The notes: generated by a model not told the origin, from the letters alone. Shown: positions 1 to 11,105, counted from the stretch's first letter. The stretch: 64,000 nt of DNA from Meghimatium bilineatum (GCA_034231615.1 CM067298.1:29580127-29644126); one strand, 5' to 3'. Numbers and translations are program-made.

Positions 1-217
1 AGGTATGTGACCTGTTTCATATATATCATTGCAAAGTTCTATTATAGTTTCCACACCAAATTCATCTAGATATTTTTTATTATGTCTGCTATTATGTTGT
101 TTGTGCCAGCAGCCTTTCCACATTTTATTGTTTTTATTGCATTTTCTACTAATTTCAGTATTGCTGGTCCATCATTGTTTTGTATTGTAGGTTTTTTATT
201 CTGTTGGTCATCAAACA
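1..217 (-). mobile_element. RTE-type LINE fragment (RT N-terminal region)
   Basis: Read on the minus strand, the window edge holds a decayed frame with I-L-K-L-V-E-N-A-I-K-T-I-K-C-G-K-A-A-G and N-N-I-I-A-D-I-I-K, matching the block ahead of the first RT motif in RTE elements (E-V-x-x-A-I-x-x-M-K-x-G-K-A-x-G-P-D-x-I). Both ends are cut, the left by the window edge. A GAA-tailed SINE fragment abuts on the right. Confidence 0.6.
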
Positions 218-276
218 GGTCTGTCATCCTAGACTACATTCTGCTAATGTGCAGGAGTTTCAAAATTAACAAGGAA
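218..276 (+). mobile_element. SINE-G 3' end fragment
   Basis: About 58 bases match the 3' part of the GAA-tailed SINE described at 16929-17204 and 57343-57620, including the block ACTACATTCTGCTAATGTGC and the following C-A-G-G-A-G-T-T-T bases. Only the end of the element remains. Confidence 0.5.
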
Positions 277-777
277 GAACATATGTACAGTTGTCACAGT
301 AGAAGGCAAGATGCATGGTTTCTTCACCTACTATCATGCCATGATATGCACATTTATTTACTGGTCTCATCAAGAAGCCACTTTGACTATGTTGTAGCCA
401 TTAGATTTTCAAATTTGGTGGAAGATCCTTGTGAGAGGAATTTACATGCCTGTAAGGCCTCACTCAGAGTAGCAATAAGTTATACAAACTCAAAATGTAA
501 ACACACATGTTTATAGGAAATTATTAGTCAAAATCAATATGAATTCCTTTGAATGCTGCATGCTTGTCAATATAATGCATGCTTGTCAAGATATATCTAT
601 TATCAAAAGAAAGAGCCAGAAATAGAAATGTTTAATTTGAATTTATGGATGTGATGCATATGTCATGATAAAAATGCATGTTTCTGCTGTTTTGGACATA
701 ACAGGTCTCCAAAATGTCAATATTAGCAGCTTGGTGGAGACAAAGATCTTTAATTAAACATCTTTACACAACACGCA
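277..777. other. Intronic sequence without recognised feature
   Basis: AT-rich sequence upstream of the first exon. One open frame crosses 82-516 but reads through LINE and SINE debris and has no recognisable protein. A short repeat, ATGCATGCTTGTCAA-like, occurs twice near 555-590. No exon of the I-II linker was found. Confidence 0.4.
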
Positions 778-909
778 AAAATTTAAAACCCAGCATAATA
801 AAGTTTTGCCAAAATTTAAAACCCAGCATAATAAAGTTTTGCCAAAATTTAAAACCCAGCATAATAAAGTTTTGCCAAAATTTAAAATACAGCATAATGA
901 AGTTTTGCT
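778..909. repeat. 33-bp minisatellite, four units
   Basis: Three exact and one diverged copy of a 33-base unit beginning AAAATTTAAAACCCAGCATA, at 778-810, 811-843, 844-876 and 877-909; a fifth, poorer unit may follow to about 943. Because 33 is divisible by three, the array stays open as an 11-codon repeat on both strands, but nothing suggests it is translated. Confidence 0.9.
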
Positions 910-1102
910 TAAAACACAGGCAGATAAAGTTTTTCACACAACAAATAGTTATATATATCTGCTGAAATGTTCCATAAATATGTAAATATTGATACAATAT
1001 TAGATTAATTGTTGTTTTAGAGATGCAGTAGAGTGATATTCATTTCAAACATTAAAATACATTTAGTAGCATTTGTAAATACTGAAAACAAAATTACTCA
1101 CT

Positions 1103-2057
1103 TGATGTTGCCACATGTTTCTGGAGCCAAAAAGGGAAGACATGAAGAGCAACACATCACCTGTCATGCATATCATAAGAGACAACCAAAGTGGTTTGAG
1201 GAATGGCTGTGTTTGGTTATCCCATCCATATTTGGTCAAAATGACCCAAAGCCGAGATACGGTCAGATGTGTCACACCAAAAGATATATCAGCCAAGCTG
1301 TAAATCATGACATCATCATCATCATCAGGTACCATGCCGGCTGGCGTAGGCGGTCATGGCTCTCCACAGCTTTCTGTCCACAGCATTATGAATCAAGGTC
1401 GTTGTTGTTTCCTTGCCGTGCCGGGTTGTCAAAATGTCTAATATTTTCTCACGTTGTTGCCTTTTGTCTGTGTTGCCTTCAATTTTGCCTGTTGTGACTA
1501 TGTTCTCTAAACCTGCCTGTCTCATGAAGTGGCCAAAAAAAGAAGATTGCCTTTTTCTTATATTGTTGATTAAGGTCCGTTTCGCATTTGACTCTTTCAA
1601 CACCTCTACATTAGATTTTCAGGCAGTCCATGGTATTATCAGCATTCTTCTGTAGAACCACATCTCTGTTGCCTCTAATTTCCCACTTTCCAGTTTGTTT
1701 ATTGTCCAAGACTCGCACCCATATGTTAGTATAGGGGTTATATAGCACTGCAGAACTCTCTTTCTCACCTCTAATGACAAGGTCATATTACACAGTATAT
1801 TTTTCATTTTTCTGAATGTTGTTTTTGCCTGTCATATTCTGCTTCTTATTTCTGTTGAACTTCTTCAATCTGCTGTAATCATTGTACCTAAATATTTGAA
1901 TTGGTGGACCTCTTTTAATACTATATCATTCACTTTGATCTTGCAAGGTGTGTTATTTTAAAAATGTATGTATTCTGAAACCATGACAACACATTCTCTT
2001 CTCTGGACTACATCTTGTTAACCAACAGGAGTTTGAGAGCAAATACAGAAGAAGAAG
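1103..2057 (+). mobile_element. SINE-G, full length, split by a LINE insertion
   Basis: The SINE parts are 1103-1312 and 1989-2057, together about 279 bases, the same length as the other two full copies (276 and 278). It ends in CAGAAGAAGAAG. A 7-base target duplication ACTCACT flanks it at 1096-1102 and 2058-2064. The body is diverged from the copies at 17 and 57 kb, so this is an old insertion. No RNA polymerase III box was clearly recognised. Confidence 0.75.
1313..1977 (-). mobile_element. LINE-W 3' end (5'-truncated), nested in SINE-G
   Basis: On the minus strand the frame reads ...I-R-K-R-Q-S-S-F-F-G-H-F-M-R... and ends D-R-K-L-W-R-A-M-T-A-Y-A-S-R-H-G-T-stop, the conserved C-terminus of a widespread LINE ORF2; upstream I-T-P-I-L-T-Y-G-C-E-S-W is the RT thumb. 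The 3' end is (TGA)n, seen on the plus strand as ATCATCATCATC at 1313-1327. An 11-base target duplication, AAAYCATGACA, lies at 1302-1312 and 1978-1988 inside the SINE. The frame is broken at least once. Confidence 0.8.
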
Positions 2058-2149
2058 ACTCACTAGATATACATTGTGCATGAAATGTTTTCTGTGCAGA
2101 CATATATTGCCACAATGAGTAGAAGTTTATTTCTGAACAGTTTGGTCTA

Positions 2150-2395
2150 TAAAACATGTTCTGCCCATTTTGTCAAGACCTGAAAAAAGAGTAGAGAATA
2201 GAAACACCAACATTGTTATCTGCCATGCATATCATAAGAGGTGAGACAGGTTTTTGGAGTCACATCTCATAGATAATTAAAGTAACCCTGAAGTCATGTG
2301 TTCACACACAAAAATATTGCAGCTAGGTTATGTTTCATGACAACATTCCGTTCCTCTACACTACATTCTACTAATCCGCAGGTGTTTTACAACAC
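2150..2395 (+). mobile_element. SINE-G, degraded copy
   Basis: The segment follows the order of SINE-G: AGAGAATAGAAACACCAACA, then CATGCATATCATAAGAGG, then TCATGACAACATTCCGTTCC and CTACATTCTACTAATCCGCA. It is much more diverged than the other full-length copies and lacks a clear GAA tail. Confidence 0.6.
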
Positions 2396-2784
2396 ACACG
2401 TCTGGAAAACAACATTTTCGAGTTACAAACATTAACCAATATTGTTAGTTGGGTAAAAGGTTAAGTTGTCTGAATAAATATTAATCATTATTTTATGATG
2501 TCTATGAAATACATAAGTTACTTTCAATTGTCTTTAAAAATACAAAATAAACAATTACAGCTGAAAAATGATTTATGTTGTTGTATGCAATACACGAGAA
2601 ATACAAAAGAATTGTGTTCAGTTGTCAGTACGAAATACAAAAGTTACTGCCAGTTATCTGCATAAAAAAAACAACAGAAAATTACTTTCTGTTTTCCAAT
2701 TTTTAGTCTGGTTCTGCTACTTAGAGGTACAGAGTGAGTCTCTTAATACAGACCATTCTTTGATATTATGCACATCAAGATATA

Positions 2785-3050
2785 TATATCAAGATTATCT
2801 CATGTATTCTTTCCAGAATGTTGCCTTCATTGTGGATACTCTGAAATGCTCTCTGTCCCGGGCAAGCAGACTTGCATTGACCAGAGACCTTTGCACACAT
2901 TCTTCGATGTCGCTGATGCATCATCTTCTTGGTCTTCTTCTCTCGCCTGGCACTCTGCCCTCTAGAATCAGCTTTTCGATACCATCATGTCACTTTAAGT
3001 GTCCAAAATACTGTAGCTTCCTTCTTATCAAGATACCTTGCAGCACATCA
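2785..3050 (-). mobile_element. LINE-Z 3' end fragment
   Basis: It is clearly related to 10531-10760: both hold ACTCTGAAATGC/TCTCTGTCCC-like blocks and TGGCACTCTGCCCTC. Read on the minus strand the second copy gives E-G-R-V-P-G-K-R-x-R and A-x-D-R-x-A-F-R-V, the C-terminal signature of a LINE ORF2. The fragment ends in a short TA tract at 2777-2790. Confidence 0.6.
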
Positions 3051-3074
3051 AGATATCTAATTCAATTTCAGCGA

Positions 3075-3195
3075 CAAGCAGTTGTGCATGTGTACAGTAA
3101 AAAAAGTACAGGCAACCCAATTATAATTATTGCCTGGAAAATTATCATAGCCAAAAAATGAATGATCACTACATTTTTCTGAATAGTATATGCTA
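3075..3195 (+). mobile_element. tRNA-derived SINE-T, 3' fragment
   Basis: The region matches the body and tail of the SINE at 60216-60426: ATTGCCTGGAAAATTATCAT against ATTGCCTAGAAAATCACCAC, and ATAGTATATGCTATCAACTT against ATAGGATATGCTACCAATTT. The tRNA-like head is missing. Confidence 0.55.
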
Positions 3196-3533
3196 TCAAC
3201 TTGATCATATTTGAAAAGGAAAGGTGTAGAAGTAAAGGATTGACATCATTGCATTTGGGTTATCCAATATGTACTCCATCCCTCTCAGTTAATAATTCTT
3301 TTATAAATAAAAAGAATTGCTTCCATTGGAGTCTGCTTAGCTTATTTATGGACACGCTTATTTGAGATTAATTGTTCCATCATGTCAATGTGAAGTCACG
3401 TATAAAACTGCTAATTTTTATCTAACTTTCTAAACTTACATTAACCTGATATGATTTTCTATCAGAAATGAACACATCCAGCATATTGAGATTTCATAGT
3501 TAATAAATGCATTATTGTTGTTGTTTTTTTCAG

Positions 3534-3787
3534 CTGATAACCTGCTTGACCCAGAGGTTGGTTTTATGAGTGATCAAGTAATTGATCGTAACTGTGACTG
3601 TTGTGAACGATGGCTGTGTCAATACCCTTTCCTCTTGAGGATTCAGAACTATGTTTATGTATTTGCATCCGATCCCTTATTTGATTTGTTTATCACAGTT
3701 TGTATTGGCATCAATACACTCTTTATGTCCCTGGAACATCATAACCAGTCTGATGCACTCACCGCACTTCTGGTACTCTCAAATTAC
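3534..3787 (+). CDS. Sodium channel exon: domain II pre-S1 region and S1
   Basis: The acceptor is a T-run ending in CAG at 3531-3533 and the donor is GTAAGT at 3788. The exon begins after the first base of a codon (phase 1) and ends on a codon boundary. It encodes about 84 residues: an acidic start (D-N-L-L-D-P-E-V-G-F), a Cys-rich juxtamembrane stretch (C-D-C-C-E-R-W-L-C-Q-Y-P-F), then S1, PLFDLFITVCIGINTLFMSL, followed by E-H-H, the hallmark just after domain II S1 in invertebrate sodium channels. The Cys cluster before S1 is typical of domain II of Nav channels. The next exon resumes in phase 0 with S2. The previous exon (end of the I-II linker) was not found upstream in the window. Confidence 0.93.
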
Positions 3788-4484
3788 GTAAGTTTTGTTC
3801 ACGAAAATTGTTTCTCCCTTTTTTGTTCGCATGTACTTTGTTTATTTAAAGTAAAGGCAAAGGTAATATGAGTTACGAACCAGCAGCATAGCACATGGTT
3901 TCCCATAAGTGCTCAGCTGCCTAGTCAGTGGTTGATCAGAAACTGGCAGATTAACATCAGTCACCCACAGCACTGGCTCATTAGCAATGGTGCCATTTCT
4001 CAACCTTCCCAGAGCATGAGTCCTGGGACCCTACTTCCTGGTGGCTGGGTGAACCACTGAGTAATTTTATTTCAAACCACGAATAACTAGATATTAAAAT
4101 ATGAAATCGAAATCTGGGTTTGCTGATCAAATGACTTAGCATTATACATGTGGCTCTCAAAAGTGAGATTTCATTCTTATAGGGGGAATATTTTTAATGG
4201 GTTTGTTTTTCAATTCAGAATCCTGTGACTTCTAACAAAAATGGGGACTTGAAATATGAAAGCTACTTCAAGGAGTATCTCATTTTAAGAGTTTAAGGAT
4301 TAAAGGATAAACTCCTGCATAAGTTAGAAAGATAGCAAATAGAACAGTGGTTAGGAAAACTGAAAAAATAGTACAACTGGAAAAATACATTAAATGAAGA
4401 GATTTTAAAAACTAAATAACAAAATGAATAGAATATACCCTTGTAGTTGCTTGCACTAGAAAGGTAAGTTTGTTCTAGCAATCT
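3788..4484. other. Intron start, no recognised feature
   Basis: Sequence after the exon donor, including a moderately GC-rich patch at 3880-4070 (CAGCATAGCACATGG through TGGTGGCTGGGTGAACCACT) that may be an unidentified old repeat. Nothing coding was recognised. Confidence 0.35.
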
Positions 4485-4808
4485 CCATTCCTTCAGCTCT
4501 GGGTATGAAGTGATGATTCTCTGTGTAGTTTATGCATAGTGTTTCACAGTCATGCACTGTTTGATGGTCTACAAAAGATTTTCTGTTGGTCTTCTCTTTT
4601 ACCATCTGGTACCCATTTTAATTCTTGTAATGGCAGTTTATTGTTTGTCATTCTACAAGTCCGACATAAGTTCACGGTTTTTTTTCTTATTGTTGTAGTG
4701 ATATATTGCTGTAGTCCACTGTTATTTGCTTCTTTGATCTGAATTCTTCCTAGATTTCTTATTTCTTTTGCTTGGAAAGTGCTTATATCTGAAGTTTTGT
4801 CTCTTATA
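4485..4808 (-). mobile_element. LINE-V C-terminal fragment
   Basis: On the minus strand 4550-4876 is open and reads C-I-R-D-K-T-S-D-I-S-T-F-Q-A-K-E-I-R-N-L-G-R-I-Q..., then L-K-W-V-P-D-G-K-R, like a LINE ORF2 C-terminus ([12 protein letters not shown]). Related copies lie at 61245-61760 and 63452-63967. It ends where a Tc1-like element starts at a TA dinucleotide. Confidence 0.6.
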
Positions 4809-5622
4809 CACTGTTTAAAAAACCGCAACTTTCTTGGAGTTACTTTTATCAAAGATATTCGCTGATTAGACATCATTCAACCTCAACATTCGACATCATT
4901 TTACTGTGTCCACCTGGTAATTAACTTCTCATGGTTGTTTGAATTGTATTCACATCATTATTCGTGAGGTCATGAAAGAGGTCAAAGTCAAAACAAAATT
5001 TTTGGCAGTAACTTTTGACAGGCCTATGAGAATCCCATGAAACTTACTGAACACAAAACTCTCTGACCATATTGTTGAATGTATTTAAAAGATTGATGGT
5101 CCTTGAATAAATTCAGTTGTAAATTAAATGTGCACGTATTGAATTTATCTCACTACAATTTATCTCATGTAATCTCACTACAGAACAACGATACATCATC
5201 ATTGGACGCATACAAACTTCAGATAGGACAATCACAAAGTGCAGTGGCCAGACAATTTAATGTGGTTAGAAGTATCATTAGTCACCTTCGGAGACAATTT
5301 CAACAAACTGGCTCAGTGGCAGCCCGGTAGCGCAGTGGAAGACCCAGAGTCACAATTCCTGTCAAAGACCGCTTCATAAGGCTGCATCACCTCAGGAATC
5401 AATTTACATCTGCGTCTTCCACAGTCCATTCATTGCCAGCAGCTTGTCAAATTGCAGATAAAATGGTCAGGAACCGGCTGCATGATGCTAGTCTTTGGAC
5501 TAGAAAACCATACATAGGTCCTCTTCTTATAGACCGACATCATCAGAACCAACTGCAGTGGGCGAACCAGCATCGTCAATAGACCATTGGGAATGACTGG
5601 AGATGGGTTTTGTTTAGTTAAA
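4809..5622 (+). mobile_element. Tc1/mariner-like transposon, 5' half with transposase remnant
   Basis: Starting after a TA at 4807-4808, the sequence begins CACTGTTTAAAAAACCGCAA, in the style of a Tc1-like terminal repeat. A transposase N-terminal frame follows (about 5185-5590): I-G-Q-S-Q-S-A-V-A-R-Q-F-N-V-V-R-S-I-I-S-H-L (helix-turn-helix of the paired domain), Q-F-Q-Q-T-G-S-V-A-A-R, G-R-P-R-V-T (a GRPR-like hook), then L-W-T-R-K-P-Y-I-G and N-D-W-R-W-V-L-F, just short of the first catalytic Asp. A stop codon interrupts at about 5328 and there are frame changes; the catalytic half and the right end are missing. Non-functional. Confidence 0.75.
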
Positions 5623-5648
5623 GTCTAAAAGTTTCTTCACATCAATGT

Positions 5649-6902
5649 TTAACCTTTAGCACACTGTGTTTAAAATTTTGTAATTTCACTCCTGACACGG
5701 AATCAGTTTTTGGAAATGTTACGCAATCGTTGGTAGCTGTTTTGAAATTGCGATTACTTTTTTGTTGTTACAGATATTTAAATAATATTTGCACATATAA
5801 ATAGAGTATTAAATTCTGCATATATTGTTGTAAGTTTTATTTGTGTGTGTGTGTGTGTGATACGAGACATGTGAGAAAGTGATAAAGACAGATTTAGACC
5901 TATCTAGATCTAGGCGTACCGTATTTTTGATCAATCGAAAGCTGTGAAATCTGTTGAATATTATATATTTTACATAATGGAAATCTTGTGTTATATTTTA
6001 CATAATTTGAAGAACTTACCTCTCAAGTTTTTCACTTTCCAGTCAGAATAAATAATGATTTCACTGAATATACGATGAACAAAAAGTATATAAAACTTGA
6101 TTCACTGTCATGTCGCTTCGCTGCAATGCTGATGCCTACAGATTGCTCGGATTTCAATTTCATAATCACACAACATCGTATATCACCATTTTAACAATAG
6201 AAACAGGAAGTTAGATGAAATGTCTACTTTATGCTGCCAAAACAATCTGTCAAAAAATTACCTTCTTCTTCTTTCTGTCCTCATGTACCTTTCGGTGTTG
6301 AGGGGAGAGTAAGTGTACGGTCTTTTGCCCTTCTATTTGCCTCTTCCGCTGCTATATTTCCGAGTGTCTCTATTACACTATCTATCCCCCTTTTACGAGG
6401 GCGTCCAATAGGTCGACTGTTTTCGTATCATTTGTTAAGTGTTTTTTGGATAATACTTTGCTCTTTCTGTCTGGTTATGTGGCTGTACCATTTAACTTGT
6501 TGTTTCTGGATGTATTCTATTGCTGACTTGATCCATAATTGTTTCCTTAGTGTTTCATTCCTGATTTTGTCTCTCAAGCTAACTCCAATCATACGTCTCA
6601 CACATTTCATTTCAGTGGTGTTAATCTTATGTATTGTTCTAGAATCTAATGTCCAAGTTTGACACTGATAACACAATGTAGGGAAAGAAAATGGTGTTGA
6701 AAAGCGCTTTCTTTGTTTCTAGTGTAATATCTTTGTTTCTTAGTAAAGATGTTAATTGACAAAAAATTACCAATCTGGATTTTTTCATTAGGATTCGAGT
6801 TTAATGCACTGGGCTGTGAATTTAGCCGTCCGCAATCAAGACATGACACAACTTGGGCGAAATGTATCGTCCAAATTGTAAACACAGTGTGCTAAAGGTT
6901 AA
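5649..6902. mobile_element. TTAA-bounded DNA element A (piggyBac-like, non-autonomous)
   Basis: TTAA at 5649-5652 and 6899-6902 enclose perfect inverted ends, CCTTTAGCACACTGTGTTTA on the left and its complement on the right. The symmetry extends outward through AATGTTTAA, giving about 29 matching bases, so the true outer limit may lie slightly outside the TTAA. TTAA target use and the C-C-T-T-T-A-G-C start suggest piggyBac. No transposase was recognised inside. The interior holds a (TG)n tract near 5840-5860 and an RTE fragment. Confidence 0.7.
6230..6680 (-). mobile_element. RTE-type LINE 3' fragment, nested in element A
   Basis: The minus strand (open over 6428-6676) reads M-C-Y-Q-C-Q-T-W-T-L, then T-E-M-K-C-V-R-R-M-I-G-V and Q-V-K-W-Y-S-H-I-T-R, the thumb and C-terminal region of RTE ORF2 (consensus L-C-Y-Q-C-Q-T-W and V-K-W-F-G-H-L-x-R). 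The following minus-strand bases read R-P-I-G-R-P-R-K-R-G, the basic C-terminal patch. Cut at both ends. Confidence 0.7.
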
Positions 6903-6999
6903 ACATTAATTCCGTAAAAAATGAAGTTTTGGTACTCATTTGAAATAATGTTGCGTTTCTTTTTTTTAACACTATATAAACTTGCCTGTTCTGTAACTT

Positions 7000-7800
7000 T
7001 TACAGAGCTCCATAGATGTTTTCTTCCACTGTTGATTCTCTGGGCCAGTGTGTTTGCCTCATCCTTTCATTTTCTGGGCTTTCTTAAGGAATATGCTTAG
7101 ATATCTGAGTTGCCTGTCTACATTTATACATGACTATGTTGACAATCTTGAACTTTGCATACGTCATGTGGCTCCGTCTGTTGTTTCCTGTTCTGAAGCA
7201 TAAAATAAAATCCCATCACATCATGTTGGTCATCAGCAGCACCCTCCTTAACCAAATGATCTCCTTTCTCATTTCCAGGTATTCCTCAATGCAATGGAAT
7301 CCACTGCATAGCTACTTTGAACTGTCTGCTTAGTTCGATCAGTATTATTCACAGATCTGGTAGTTTTCTGGACTGGAGCACTTGAAGTGCAGTTCTTGCA
7401 TCTGTTGGAGAACTACAGGTGATCAACAGTTTTTCGGATGCTACCTTGGTTGCCTGGATTTCTGCATCATAATTATGACAGAATTTCTCAATTGATTTGC
7501 TGATTGTATTCCTACCATTGTTTGGGTGCTCTATGTATATTCCTGCTCCTCCATTTTTAACTGCATTCTCAGTTGATCCATCTGTATATAATCGAATCCA
7601 TTTGTCATGTGGATATTCATCATCCAGAAGACTGAGAGTAACTGTCTTACATTGTACACTATTCTGTTCATTCTCACTGAAAATTCCTTGCACCTCAGTC
7701 TGGATTTGAATAGATAATCCATTCAAATGTATTTGTTCTGGTACAGACTTTTAGGGGATTGGAAACTTCTGATAATTTTCTACGAAATCATTTGGCCTGA
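7000..7800 (-). mobile_element. I-A LINE fragment (RNase H and C-terminus)
   Basis: 7349-7726 on the minus strand reads W-I-R-L-Y-T-D-G-S-T-E-N-A (first RNase H motif with the catalytic Asp), H-N-Y-D-A-E-I-Q-A-T-K-V-A-S (the Glu motif) and T-D-A-R-T-A-L-Q-V-L-Q. 7000-7340 is an older-looking remnant of the C-terminal region. One of the most diverged I-A copies. A 20-base doublet, AATTTGGCCTGATAGATAAA-like, lies at its 5' edge (7790-7830). Confidence 0.8.
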
Positions 7801-7849
7801 TAGATAAATAATTTGGCCTGATAGATAAATATATTTCTTTTTAGTTGCC

Positions 7850-8110
7850 CCATTACCATGTTTTGAAATTTGTCTTTAATTGGTAAACTACTACTTGGTC
7901 AATATTCAAGTGTTTTCAAAGACATTTATTTTTAAATAAATTTTAATTATTCTTCAGTGTCAGTGTTCTTTTCTATCTATCACAAATGTGTTAACACAAT
8001 GCAAAATTGATTAACAAATATTACATTGGAGTTCAACAGTAGTACTTGTAGTTTGCTATATTTACTTATTGACTTTGATTTCCAGATGCTAGGTGTGTTT
8101 AATGCACGAG
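7850..8110 (-). mobile_element. LINE-V thumb-region fragment
   Basis: It resembles 61578-61735, sharing AAAGACATTTATTTTTAAAT-like, CACATTGGAGTTCAACAGT-like and TTGATTTCCAGATG-like blocks in the same order. It is a non-coding remnant of the same minus-strand LINE family. Confidence 0.45.
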
Positions 8111-8464
8111 AGATCACATAAGTTCAAGTAAATGTCTTTTGATGTATCTCCAGCTTATGTCATGACTCACATTATTATTTTTTTGTCTTTAACACTTTGT
8201 GTCACAGAGTCTTTAAAGCTTAAGTTAGAATCAATTAATGGGTAAATAATATAAGGTGGGTTTGCAAGGAATTATTTTTGGTGACATGCTCCTTTCAACT
8301 ATGATGGTGTCAACCTTGGGCATGTCAAGGCAGAAGCCCTTTTAAAATATATTGGAGATTCAAGTCCATGCTCTTATCAGTAAGAATTTCTGTGATGTGG
8401 ATATTATTGTTTGGACTCATAAGCCAATGTTTATGCATGCATGCAGTAAATGGGCATTTACAGC

Positions 8465-9417
8465 TTAACCCGTTAACTGCACAAGCATCCGATCGAATAT
8501 GAAGAAAAGTGTCAGCCGAGTTGCGGTAATCGCTAATTGGTGCGCGTATTTAAGTATGTGTATGTTTTCTCCCAGAAAGCCCCTTAATGTCATAAAATAA
8601 TCTGATTGGCTAGTGCAAGCTACCTACAGGTCAATTCCAAATCGAGGCTTTGAAATTGAGCATGCGTGTACATTTCATTTGAAATTTTGTCAGTGGACAG
8701 AGCAGTAATTTTTTTCTCTAACCACAATATCTAGGCCTCCAAAATGTCGAAGCGAAAATTTATTGAATCAGAGATTTATGCGCTTTTGGAAGAAAGTTTT
8801 TATGATAGTTCTAGCATTAGTTTATCAGATGTAGAAAGTGATTTAGAAAGTGTTAATTTGATTTGTAATAGTATTAGTATTCGTGATTCGGAGGATATAG
8901 AATTAGATTCAGTAATCTGTAGACCATGTGTTTCAAATTCATGATACGGGGCAAGGTAAAAAATTTTGTCTTCTGTCAATAATAGTTTAAGATTCAAAAC
9001 ATTGATCATGCAAACATTTTCAGAATGTGTATTACATGATACTATTATACAAGATATTTGTGATGTGACAAATAAATATACTGAGAAGCGTTGGTAGGAA
9101 AAACTTTGCGTCTGAAATAAAACTAGTTATTATGATTAGGTCTATTTGTTTTACATAATGTTTATTTTGCGAGACGAATGTATATTAAGGTTTTCATGTC
9201 TCCTACATAATATATAAAGAAACATTATTCAAAAATTCATAAGTTAGAGTATAGGCCTAGTGTATATGCCTTCAATAATAATAGGTCTACATTCCAATTC
9301 TTTAACGTGAGAATGTAGTGGGCAAATTGGTTAGAGGAAAAATATTTTTAGCCCTTGAAATTTCCCTGCACTGTAGATACGATATATACTTTTTACTCAG
9401 CGCAGCTAAGGGGTTAA
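8465..9417. mobile_element. TTAA-bounded DNA element B (piggyBac-like) with transposase N-terminal remnant
   Basis: TTAA at 8465-8468 and 9414-9417 flank inverted ends beginning CCCGTTAACTGC (left) and CCCCTTAGCTGC (right complement). The interior, 945 bases, carries one small open frame (8744-8944) whose acidic, serine-rich start looks like the N-terminus of a piggyBac transposase. The catalytic part is absent, so this is an internally deleted, non-autonomous copy. Confidence 0.7.
8744..8944 (+). CDS. 66-codon open frame in element B, probable piggyBac transposase N-terminus
   Basis: The frame begins M-S-K-R-K-F-I-E-S-E-I-Y-A-L-L-E-E-S and continues with an Asp/Ser/Glu-rich stretch (D-V-E-S-D-L-E-S). 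A short basic start followed by a very acidic region is usual for piggyBac transposases. ATG follows CCTCCAAA. There is no DDE catalytic core or Cys-rich finger, and the frame stops well inside the element. It could also be a chance survivor of a degraded gene; assignment is by context (TTAA, inverted ends). Confidence 0.45.
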   Translation: MSKRKFIESEIYALLEESFYDSSSISLSDVESDLESVNLICNSISIRDSEDIELDSVICRPCVSNS

Positions 9418-10119
9418 TGTAGAGAAAAAGTATAGCACAGAAAAGTAGTGCTTTCAGTAGACAACAGCTAATACTAGTTTCAGATGGAAATGATAGTGGT
9501 GACAAAGACAATAGAATTGCTAGAGACACAAAGTCTTACAGTTTTTTATTTCTTTAACAGACTCTATGTAGAGCTGTGTCTTTATAGAATCCTGCCTAGA
9601 TTTTATGCAGATGCTCTGAAGTCAAGAAATAAATCCGATCTGTAGAAAACCACTTTAGCTTTCATGCCCATCATGCAGGTGTGGTTTTTTTTATGACATA
9701 AGGATTGCAGACAGATTTGCTGTCATGACCACTACAACAAATAGTAGTTCAATTGACATTACTGCTGTTTTGAGTTCAATCAAGGAGATAGTTGGTAAAT
9801 ACATGTTATATCTCTTTTTCTGTGTCTACATTTAATTACTTATCCAGTATTTGGTATCACTTTCAATTTGTGTTACTGTGGCTCTCTTTCTCAGATATTC
9901 TCTGGCATCTTGATTATTAGATACTGCGGAATAATAATTTTTTATTACAAAATAACAAAACTGTGATATAATGCAAAATTAATGAGCAATCAAATGTCCT
10001 AACTGAAACAAAATTATTTTGAAAAGAATCAGTATTGTTAAATTTGAGCTAAACTGATATTTTCATGAAAAATGTGGCTAAATTAAAATTTTTGTACATT
10101 TGACAAATTTCATATGCAG
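9418..10119. other. Intron end before exon 2, no recognised feature
   Basis: AT-rich sequence with no recognised repeat or coding signal up to the exon acceptor at 10119. Confidence 0.4.
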
Positions 10120-10290
10120 GTATTCACATCAGTTTTCCTGATAGAGGCTTGTATTAAAATATTAGGCTTGGGAAAGTACTACTTCATGCTTGGATGGAAC
10201 ATATTTGATCTAATTACTGTTGCAGCAAGTGTTTTAGATCTTTTCCTGGAACAAGTGAATGGATTAAATGTTCTGAGGACATTCCGTTTG
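10120..10290 (+). CDS. Sodium channel exon: domain II S2, S3 and first half of S4
   Basis: The acceptor AG ends at 10119 after a weak pyrimidine tract and the donor is GTATGT at 10291; both ends are phase 0. It encodes 57 residues: S2 (VFTSVFLIEACIKILGL), a short Y-Y-F loop, S3 (W-N-I-F-D-L-I-T-V-A-A-S-V-L-D-L-F-L), and the S4 start G-L-N-V-L-R-T-F-R-L with its first two gating arginines. The conserved acidic residues of the gating-charge transfer centre (E in S2, D in S3) are present. The exon lies just upstream of a (TA)n tract. The intron before it is 6.3 kb and the one after it 8.9 kb, both filled with transposons. Confidence 0.93.
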
Positions 10291-10426
10291 GTATGTATCA
10301 TGTACAAAGTAGATACATAATTGTAAATGTTGGAAGATTTAATGTCATGCATTGAGGCAATAAAAAAAATGGTGTACAGTTATGTACAAAAATGTTTAAC
10401 AGTTATAATCATAATATATATTCTTT

Positions 10427-11105
<679 letters not shown>

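Noticed and set aside
82-516. 144-codon plus-strand frame as a host exon
   Set aside because: It crosses antisense RTE and SINE sequence and has no recognisable domain.
714-997. Repetitive 77-83 codon frames on both strands
   Set aside because: Products of the 33-base minisatellite; no exon signals or protein family.
1-3533. An exon of the I-II linker upstream of the first exon
   Set aside because: No open stretch between good splice sites with phase 1 at its end and linker-like composition was recognised; such linkers diverge fast, so one could be missed.
6231-6662. 143-codon plus-strand frame with hydrophobic stretches, membrane-protein-like
   Set aside because: It is the antisense of an RTE C-terminus; the hydrophobicity comes from T-rich antisense codons.
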